From Kiritimatiellia bacterium (lineage in GTDB: Bacteria > Verrucomicrobiota > Kiritimatiellia > RFP12 > DVOR01): a stretch of DNA of 6,047 bases. The position numbers and the translations under genes were made by a program. The notes beneath the pieces were generated by a model. That model was given only the letters and a program-made list of their open reading frames with translations, made no database searches and had not been told where the DNA came from. Below are positions 1-5,068 of the stretch, piece after piece. Each line of letters begins with the position of its first letter. Positions within the stretch are counted from its first letter, which is position 1. The stretch lies in the NCBI GenBank assembly GCA_017548245.1, contig JAFYMU010000124.1, positions 1 through 6,047 of the forward strand, read 5' to 3'.

Positions 1-614
1 CCTGCGTGGGGATTGAGGGCCAAGACGCCAATGCGCGGGCGACGCCCTAAGAGGCGTTGGGCCGCAGTCGCGGTATCCTTGAAGACGCGAAGAAGGCGTT
101 CGCGAGTAATCAAATCGGGCACGTCGCGCAAGGCACAGTGAATGGTGACGAGCGAGACCAAGAGATTTGGCGAGAAGAAGGCCATCGTGGCCTCTTCGCG
201 ACCGCACAACTGCGCGAGGAGTTCGGTATGTCCTGGAATGCCGGTGTGGCCCGCGAGATGGAGTGCCGCCTTACTAAAGGGCGCGGTGACAACGCCACGT
301 GCCGTTCCTGCCAAAACATCGCGTCCTGCTTGCACCACTGCGCGGTAGGCCACATCGCCCGTGGCGGCTTGGTTGGTGCCCGGCTGAATCGTTTCAGGTG
401 CGACTTCGCACGGCACGTCACACCAAAGGATATTGGGGGGGATGGCAACCTGCGCCGCATGGCAAGCGCGTTCGAAGAGGGCGCGATTGGTGTAGAGACG
501 AAAGGTCTCTTCAGGAAAGGCGGCAATCGCCTGCGCGGTAATCTCGGGGCCAATCCCAGCGCAATCACCGCCTGTGATGGCCAAAGGAATCGTTGCGTCA
601 GAAGAAGACTGCAT
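1..614 (-). CDS. pdxA: 4-hydroxythreonine-4-phosphate dehydrogenase PdxA, C-terminus cut by window edge
   Basis: NAD-dependent, metal-dependent cytoplasmic enzyme that oxidises and decarboxylates 4-phosphohydroxy-L-threonine for pyridoxal 5'-phosphate synthesis. The 204 complete codons visible, about 60% of the usual ~330 residues, carry the family signatures in order: TGGDCAGIGPE (14-24), VTAPFSK (109-115), GHTGIPGHTE (122-131), TIHCALRDV (157-165) and LNPHAG at the window edge. His159 and His203 correspond to two of the three metal-ligand histidines of the family; the third would lie beyond base 1. The ATG at 614 is supported by AAGAGG at 621-626, six bases upstream, and by the family N-terminus starting at once. 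It lies 10 bases after murC-murB on the same strand, so it is probably co-transcribed. PdxA2-type dehydrogenases of sugar-acid catabolism share these motifs. No partner kinase is visible, so PdxA is preferred. Confidence 0.93.
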   Translation of the reverse strand, partial: MQSSSDATIPLAITGGDCAGIGPEITAQAIAAFPEETFRLYTNRALFERACHAAQVAIPPNILWCDVPCEVAPETIQPGTNQAATGDVAYRAVVQAGRDVLAGTARGVVTAPFSKAALHLAGHTGIPGHTELLAQLCGREEATMAFFSPNLLVSLVTIHCALRDVPDLITRERLLRVFKDTATAAQRLLGRRPRIGVLALNPHA

Positions 615-620
615 AAAATG

Positions 621-626
621 CCTCTT
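621..626 (-). promoter_or_regulatory. Ribosome binding site of pdxA overlapping the murC-murB stop
   Basis: Minus-strand AAGAGG six bases before the pdxA ATG. It shares bases with the TAA stop of murC-murB (625-627), so ribosomes finishing murC-murB end directly on the pdxA initiation region. This arrangement fits coupled translation and fixes the pdxA start at 614. Confidence 0.6.
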
Positions 627-2970
627 AGAATCCGTGCACTTCGGGGATGAATGGCGTTTGCGTGGCCACTTGCAAGGCGTGGTGCATCTTCTGCATCAAA
701 GCGAGAATGTCCGATGCGTTACAGGTGGCATCCGTCGCGAGCACATTGGCATGCACCGCGGAGACATACGCGCCACCGATGCGCCACTGCTTCGCCCCCA
801 GTTTGTCTAATTCGGCACCTGCCAAGAGCGGCAACGCATTGCGGAAGAGCGAACCGCAGGTGTGCAAGCCCGTGAAATCGGTTCGCTTCGCGGCATAGGC
901 TTGACGCGTGGCGCGGATCGTTGCGGGGTCCACTTCGGGGGTGAGTTTGAAGGAGACCGAGAGAATTGTCATCCCTGTGACACCACGGACCGAACGGTAT
1001 CCCGTGTTGACTGCTTCTGCGGGGATATGGCGCAATTGACCATCGGTGAGCACGGCGCGAAGGGCTACAATGCGTTCCCAAATGGCGTGCCCGTGGGCTC
1101 CAGCATTCATGCGCGCCCAACCGCCCACAGTGCCAGGGATGTGCTGCATAAAATCCAAACCCGACAACCCTTCCTGTTCGAGGCGATCGAGCAAGGGCGC
1201 GCCCAACATCCCAGCGCCAACCGTTACGGTGTCACCTTCACGGGTGTATTCTTCAAAACAAGGACCGCGCAAGACGCAGAGCACGCCTGGGAGGCCTAAG
1301 TCCGAGAACCAAGAGTTCGAACCGCATCCCTTTATGCGGATGGGGATTTGATTGGCATTGCAGTAGATGCACAACGCCGAGAGCGCCGCGACGCTTTGGG
1401 GTTCGGCATAGACATCTGCCATTCCGCCAGCGCGGAAGAAGGTGTGCTTGGCGAGCGGTTCATTGGCACGCAGGATGATCTCCTCGGGCGTGAAGAACTC
1501 GCTCAACTGTTTGTAGTAGGGATTGGTGGCCGACGGCTGGATGGGTTCGTCATTAATCACTTGACCGATGCGTTCCACGTCACCTGCGCCGACGATCAAG
1601 AGCAAATCGCCCTCCTTCGCGGTGCGACGCAAGTAGTGTACCACCTCATCTGAGTTGCGCGCCAAACAAATCGGCTGTTGCGGATTGGCGGCACGCATCG
1701 CCGCATAGAGTTCGTGACTGTCGCAACCCTTCTCCAACTGTTCACTTGCCGCATAGACCGGCAACAAAATCACCTCTTGGTCGCCACCCAAAGTCGCCAC
1801 AAAGTCATCCAAGAACTTGAGTGTGCGTGAATAACGGTGGGGTTGGAAGACGATGCGTAAGCGTTTGGGATTCTGTAAGCGTGCGATGGAGAGCATGGCT
1901 TGAATTTCAGCCGGGTGGTGGGCGTAGTCAATCACCGCACGCACCGCGGCCGTCTGCGGCGTCATCCATTGGAAACGACGCTTGGGTAATTCCGAACATG
2001 CCTGCGGAAGTGCCTTTAGTAAGGGTTGAGCCGGGAAGCCCAACGAGAGTGCCGCCGCCATAGCTGCCAACGCATTCAAGACGTTGTGGTCGCCCGGGAT
2101 GGGGAGGTAAATCTCCTCAAGGGGTTCGTTATGCAACCACAAGGTCAACGACGTGCCATCGGGAAAGCGTTTGAGATTGGTGGCTCGCAACATGGCACTT
2201 TCGTTGAAGCCGTAGGTCAAAATAGGTACCTTGCAGAAACGCGTTGAGACGCGCATCGCACGTGGTGCATCGGCACACACCGCAATCCCCTCACGCGTCT
2301 GCTCCACCACCGTGGCAAAACACTGTTCGATCTCCTCCGCATTGCGGAAGTGATCCAAGTGGTCAAGGTCAATATTTGTAATCACCGTCACGGCCGGATG
2401 GTCATATGCTAACGTGCCATCACTCTCATCTGCCTCTGCAATGGCGATGCGGTCGTGATTCCAACCCTCCACGGTTTCACCATGAATCGGACCTGCATTC
2501 GTGTGCAAACGCGGTGTGTAGCCACCCAAACACCACAAGGGATTCTCGCCAATGCACTGCAAGAGGCGCGTGGTAAAACAGCTCGTCGTGGTCTTACCAT
2601 GGGTGCCACAAACGGCGACCGAACGCAAGACGCTAATCCAACCCGCGAGACATTCACCACGCGACAAGACCGGAATGCCCGCCTTACGCGCCGCAACGAG
2701 TTCGGGGTCGTCAGCCTTCACGGCGGCGCTATAGACGAGCGCATCGCACGTCGTCAAGTGCGCAGGATTGTGATCTTGCTCCACATGGATGTTGTGCCGT
2801 TCAAAGAATTTGGCCCAAGACGGCGGGATGTGGCGGTCGCAACCAGTCACCTTCCAACCTTTCAGGTGGAGCATCCAAGCAATAGCCGCGGCGCCGACAC
2901 CACAGATGCCCATGATATGGACACGTTCGGGCGGGAGTAAGAAGAGATTGACGGGTTGCTGCTTCAGCAT
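625..2970 (-). CDS. murC-murB: Bifunctional UDP-N-acetylmuramate--L-alanine ligase / UDP-N-acetylenolpyruvoylglucosamine reductase (MurC-MurB fusion)
   Basis: A single 781-residue reading frame holding two cytoplasmic peptidoglycan enzymes. Residues 1 to about 475 are MurC, the ATP-dependent ligase adding L-Ala to UDP-MurNAc: MGICGVG (20-26), P-loop CGTHGKTTT (121-129, Lys126), EADESDGT (179-186), ITNIDLDHLDHF (197-208), DYAHHP (348-353), FQPHRYSRT (375-383) and GAGDV (461-465). Residues about 485-781 are MurB, the flavin- and NADPH-dependent reductase forming UDP-MurNAc: LAKHTFFRAGGMADVY (506-521), KGCGSN (547-552), IPGTVGG (611-617), GYRS (657-660), CGSLFRN (705-711, proton-donor Ser707), HAN (740-742) and a terminal PEVHGF with Glu777. 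Both catalytic sets look intact. The MurB part is about 295 residues, nearer the shorter type II form. GAGGAG lies 8 bases before the ATG, inside the preceding gene. The join follows the murC-then-murB order usual in cell-wall clusters, so it probably arose by fusion of neighbours. Confidence 0.95.
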   Translation of the reverse strand: MLKQQPVNLFLLPPERVHIMGICGVGAAAIAWMLHLKGWKVTGCDRHIPPSWAKFFERHNIHVEQDHNPAHLTTCDALVYSAAVKADDPELVAARKAGIPVLSRGECLAGWISVLRSVAVCGTHGKTTTSCFTTRLLQCIGENPLWCLGGYTPRLHTNAGPIHGETVEGWNHDRIAIAEADESDGTLAYDHPAVTVITNIDLDHLDHFRNAEEIEQCFATVVEQTREGIAVCADAPRAMRVSTRFCKVPILTYGFNESAMLRATNLKRFPDGTSLTLWLHNEPLEEIYLPIPGDHNVLNALAAMAAALSLGFPAQPLLKALPQACSELPKRRFQWMTPQTAAVRAVIDYAHHPAEIQAMLSIARLQNPKRLRIVFQPHRYSRTLKFLDDFVATLGGDQEVILLPVYAASEQLEKGCDSHELYAAMRAANPQQPICLARNSDEVVHYLRRTAKEGDLLLIVGAGDVERIGQVINDEPIQPSATNPYYKQLSEFFTPEEIILRANEPLAKHTFFRAGGMADVYAEPQSVAALSALCIYCNANQIPIRIKGCGSNSWFSDLGLPGVLCVLRGPCFEEYTREGDTVTVGAGMLGAPLLDRLEQEGLSGLDFMQHIPGTVGGWARMNAGAHGHAIWERIVALRAVLTDGQLRHIPAEAVNTGYRSVRGVTGMTILSVSFKLTPEVDPATIRATRQAYAAKRTDFTGLHTCGSLFRNALPLLAGAELDKLGAKQWRIGGAYVSAVHANVLATDATCNASDILALMQKMHHALQVATQTPFIPEVHGF

Positions 2971-3287
2971 GTGGAAGACTCCTCAAGCAATTCAATCAAA
3001 AAGGGACCATGCCCCTCGGCACAAACCGCTTCAGCGCGTTGGAGGAGGGACGGGAGATCTGCAGGGCGAATCCGTGCACCACGGATCCGAAAGGCCGGCG
3101 CCAAATCCACTAAGCACGGATTCGCAAAGGCCATCGGTAAGGGGATATCCCCCGCATAACCTCGGTTGTGAATCAGGAAAATGGTCGGTTCGTGCGCCAA
3201 TGCGGCTTGATTCAAACGCAAGAAGAAGCCCTCCTTCAAGAGCTCTTCGGGGTGCAAATGGCAAAGGGTGACGGTGGAGTTATTCAA
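2964..3287 (-). CDS. Small 107-residue protein resembling part of a thiamine-diphosphate-binding domain
   Basis: I do not recognise this as a named family. The frame is open across the whole gap between yicC and murC-murB and reads as an ordinary globular protein. No ATG fits: the proposed start is TTG at 3287, overlapping the yicC stop by 8 bases, with AGGT eight bases upstream. The TGA overlaps the murC-murB start by 7 bases. Residues 34-44 (PTIFLIHNRGY), 59-73 (LVDLAPAF then RIRGARI) and 94-100 (GPFLIEL) resemble the C-terminal half of TPP-dependent decarboxylases such as pyruvate decarboxylase. The glycine-aspartate-glycine metal motif expected about 27 residues before Asn41 is replaced by Pro-Glu-Glu (13-15). 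No PYR domain is present, so it is unlikely to be an active decarboxylase. The reality of the gene is fairly sure; the fold assignment is tentative. Confidence 0.65.
   Translation of the reverse strand: MNNSTVTLCHLHPEELLKEGFFLRLNQAALAHEPTIFLIHNRGYAGDIPLPMAFANPCLVDLAPAFRIRGARIRPADLPSLLQRAEAVCAEGHGPFLIELLEESSTC
2979..2984 (-). promoter_or_regulatory. Ribosome binding site of murC-murB
   Basis: Minus-strand GAGGAG with an 8-base spacer to the ATG at 2970. It lies inside the last codons of the preceding small gene, whose TGA falls within the sequence ATGCTGA at the murC-murB start. It decides this start and indicates coupling of the two genes. Confidence 0.65.
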
Positions 3288-4149
3288 GGTTTTGGACCTG
3301 TTCGCGAACCGTTTCAAGCAACGTCTTAAAGGTGATAACGACAGACGAGATGGTGTTGCTAGCACACTTCGAACCCGTGGTGTTGATTTCGCGGAAGAAC
3401 TCCTGACAGAGGAAGTCCAACGCGCGCCCGCAGGGTTCGTCACGACGCAAGAGTGTCTCGGCGTGTGCGAAGTGCGCCTCCAAACGGGTGAGCTCCTCGG
3501 CGATATCGCAACGATCGGCAAAGAGCGCGACCTCACGTTCAAGATGGCCCTCATCAAGGGTGATTCCCTCTGGTAACAACTCCTGAATGCGCTTCATCAA
3601 TTGATCACGATAACGCGTGGGCTGCGTGGGGGCAATGGCGCAAATCTCGCGATACATCGTTTCAAGACGGCTGAGGCGTTCGCGAATATCCGCCGCGATA
3701 CGTTCGCCCTCATGCAGACGCATCGCCTCCAACTGGGTGAGCGCCGAGGTGGTTGCCCCTTGCAAAGCCTCCCAGAGGACATCGGTCGGTTCGGGAATCG
3801 GAACCTCTTCCGCGTCCTTCGCCGCCAAGGCGATGAGATCAGAGAGGGTGGGCTGGGCGGTAATCTGAAGCTGCTGGGCGAGTTCGCGAACCTGTTCGTA
3901 GCGTCCCTTTAAAAGCGCTGTGGCATCCGAAGCACCTGCGGGCTTCACGTTGACGGAACACTTCACTGCGCCACGCGCCACGGATGCCTTTAACAATCCG
4001 AGGAGTTTCACCTCAAAGCACATCCATTCACGTGGCAACCAGATTGACGCATCAAACTGTTTGCGATTTACTGTGGCGATTTCCACGGTGATGGTATACG
4101 CATCACAAGTGGCCACGCCACGCCCAAAGCCTGTCATTGATTTCACCAT
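3280..4149 (-). CDS. yicC: YicC family endoribonuclease
   Basis: A cytoplasmic protein of 289 residues, the normal length for the family. The N-terminal YicC domain begins with the hallmark MVKSMTGFGR (1-10) and continues with VEIATVNRKQFDASI (22-36). The helical middle is rich in Leu, Glu and Arg (about 80-235). The C-terminal domain ends in GRALDFLCQEFFREINTTGS (241-260) and VREQVQNLE (281-289), both strongly conserved in YicC/YloC. Studied members in Escherichia coli and Bacillus subtilis have been reported to be endoribonucleases acting on RNA turnover. The ATG at 4149 is fixed by the conserved first residues; a weak TAGG lies a few bases upstream. In many bacteria yicC precedes gmk and rpoZ. 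Here it is followed, with overlap, by the 107-residue gene and then murC-murB. No sound promoter could be defined in the 171 bases upstream. Confidence 0.93.
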   Translation of the reverse strand: MVKSMTGFGRGVATCDAYTITVEIATVNRKQFDASIWLPREWMCFEVKLLGLLKASVARGAVKCSVNVKPAGASDATALLKGRYEQVRELAQQLQITAQPTLSDLIALAAKDAEEVPIPEPTDVLWEALQGATTSALTQLEAMRLHEGERIAADIRERLSRLETMYREICAIAPTQPTRYRDQLMKRIQELLPEGITLDEGHLEREVALFADRCDIAEELTRLEAHFAHAETLLRRDEPCGRALDFLCQEFFREINTTGSKCASNTISSVVITFKTLLETVREQVQNLE

Positions 4150-4296
4150 AACGCGCCTATTTTATCAAACCTCAAAGCCCTCCGAAATGGAAAACGATGT
4201 AAAACCTGATGAAAAAGCCATGAAATGAAGCGATTGAAGGCTTTATGTCATGGTCTAATGAAGCATTTGTTGCGTGAAGCGGAACGCCGTATTCAT

Positions 4297-4319
4297 GATT
4301 CTAAAATTGAAATAGAATC
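4297..4319. repeat. AT-rich inverted repeat just after the stop of the secreted-protein gene
   Basis: GATTCTA (4297-4303) and TAGAATC (4313-4319) form a perfect 7-bp stem with a 9-base loop, starting one base beyond the TAA of the minus-strand gene ending at 4321. It could fold in the mRNA 3' end. The stem has only two G-C pairs and no U-run follows on the minus strand, so it is not a typical intrinsic terminator. Confidence 0.3.
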
Positions 4320-4320
4320 C

Positions 4321-4968
4321 TTATTTTCCTCTTAGAAATTGGAGCACGTTGCGCATCGATTTATCCAAAAAGAGGTTGTAATCCCCGCCCAATCCCATCT
4401 CTTGCGGCTTCTCACCCCAGCGCTGTCCACCATAAAAACACCATTTGATGGACGCTTTTTGGGGAATTGCGTAAATGGCGACAAGACTGGGGACGTCATT
4501 TTGTTCGCGGAGCGTTTTTTCAAAGAGCGCAACCCCGCGTTGCAAGGGGCACGTGCGCAGATCGACGCAACGTTGAAAGGGTGGAATCGCGGCAGATCTC
4601 CAATACTGCTTTTTATCGGTTTGTCGTTCGAGTAAAAGCGTTTTCGCACAGCTGAACTCAAAGACGCGATAGCGCGTTTGCTTCAACTCCGTCAGATAGA
4701 CGACTTCACAAAAGAAACGCATCTGCTCGGCAACCGAATCATAGCGAAGCCCACACCCGATGACTTTGTGCTGTTCTGAAACTGCGGCTTCAACTGTTTT
4801 GCTAACAGCCGCCATGGCATCGATTAAGAATTGACCATCAACCACAAACAAAGACGCCTCATCGGCAGTTGTCTGTCGATACGCTTGCCAATCTAATGAC
4901 GGCGTCTCACCGTAGACGACGCTGACACCTGCAAGGAGGGATAGAACAATAATTCGCAACCATTTCAT
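4321..4968 (-). CDS. Secreted hypothetical protein with six cysteines
   Basis: I do not recognise this 215-residue protein. It begins with a signal peptide: positive MKWLR, a hydrophobic stretch IIVLSLLAGVSVV (6-18) and a likely cleavage after Gly20 before ETPSLDW. There is no lipobox cysteine, so a soluble periplasmic or secreted protein is likelier than a lipoprotein. The mature part has six cysteines (72, 87, 107, 134, 140, 177), an even number compatible with disulfides outside the cytoplasm, and no membrane segment. It contains scattered aromatic strands such as MRFFCEVVYL (83-92) and IKWCFYGGQRWG (174-185). The ATG at 4968 is supported by GGTGAT six bases upstream. It lies 100 bases after the preceding secreted protein gene and 171 before yicC, so it may be its own unit. 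Its GC content is lower than that of the yicC-pdxA genes. Confidence 0.75.
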   Translation of the reverse strand: MKWLRIIVLSLLAGVSVVYGETPSLDWQAYRQTTADEASLFVVDGQFLIDAMAAVSKTVEAAVSEQHKVIGCGLRYDSVAEQMRFFCEVVYLTELKQTRYRVFEFSCAKTLLLERQTDKKQYWRSAAIPPFQRCVDLRTCPLQRGVALFEKTLREQNDVPSLVAIYAIPQKASIKWCFYGGQRWGEKPQEMGLGGDYNLFLDKSMRNVLQFLRGK

Positions 4969-4974
4969 TTGAAT

Positions 4975-4980
4975 ATCACC
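4975..4980 (-). promoter_or_regulatory. Ribosome binding site of the secreted six-cysteine protein
   Basis: Minus-strand GGTGAT, matching the second half of the AGGAGGTGAT consensus, with a 6-base spacer to the ATG at 4968. It supports the start that gives a complete signal peptide. Confidence 0.5.
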
Positions 4981-5068
4981 ATCCTACACCTTTTGCCCTA
5001 ACCCTTGCAAGGACTTTGTGAAGCGTGTATGATTCATCAATTTGACAGATAGTCGGAGTCTCCATCGG

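Noticed and set aside
57..650. Plus-strand 197-codon frame opposite pdxA
   Set aside because: The minus strand here encodes clear PdxA motifs over the same bases; the plus frame is rich in Arg, Gly and Cys and has no family resemblance, as expected of an antisense shadow in GC-rich DNA.
2455..2940. Plus-strand 161-codon frame opposite the MurC N-terminus
   Set aside because: It lies entirely antisense to the MurC glycine-rich and P-loop region, which is strongly conserved; its translation has low-complexity Arg/Thr composition.
2964..3557. 197-codon reading of the small gene from an ATG at 3557
   Set aside because: The first 90 codons would lie inside the conserved YicC C-terminal domain in another frame and read as Arg/Ser-rich sequence. 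The natural-looking protein starts only after the yicC stop, so TTG at 3287 is preferred.
3300..3891. Recurring GTTCGCGAA palindromic motif at about 3300, 3678 and 3882
   Set aside because: All three copies lie within yicC codons, at least two of them coding Val-Arg-Glu; repetition follows from helix-type coding sequence rather than a separate DNA signal.
4159..4164. TAAAAT as a -10 box for yicC
   Set aside because: No acceptable -35 lies 16-18 bases upstream, and transcription would start only two or three bases before the ATG.
4150..4320. Possible tRNA or structured RNA in the gap before yicC
   Set aside because: No T-loop GGTTCGAATCC-like sequence, no acceptor stem and no strong GC hairpin could be found on either strand.
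4981..5010. Promoter-like TTGCAA and TAGGAT with an 18-base spacer before the six-cysteine gene
   Set aside because: Each box matches only 4 of 6 consensus bases, and the implied transcription start near 4974 would leave the Shine-Dalgarno at 4975-4980 outside the mRNA.
5042..5047. Perfect TTGACA on the plus strand
   Set aside because: No -10 box follows at 16-18 bases and it would drive transcription only into the antisense of the 5069-6047 gene.
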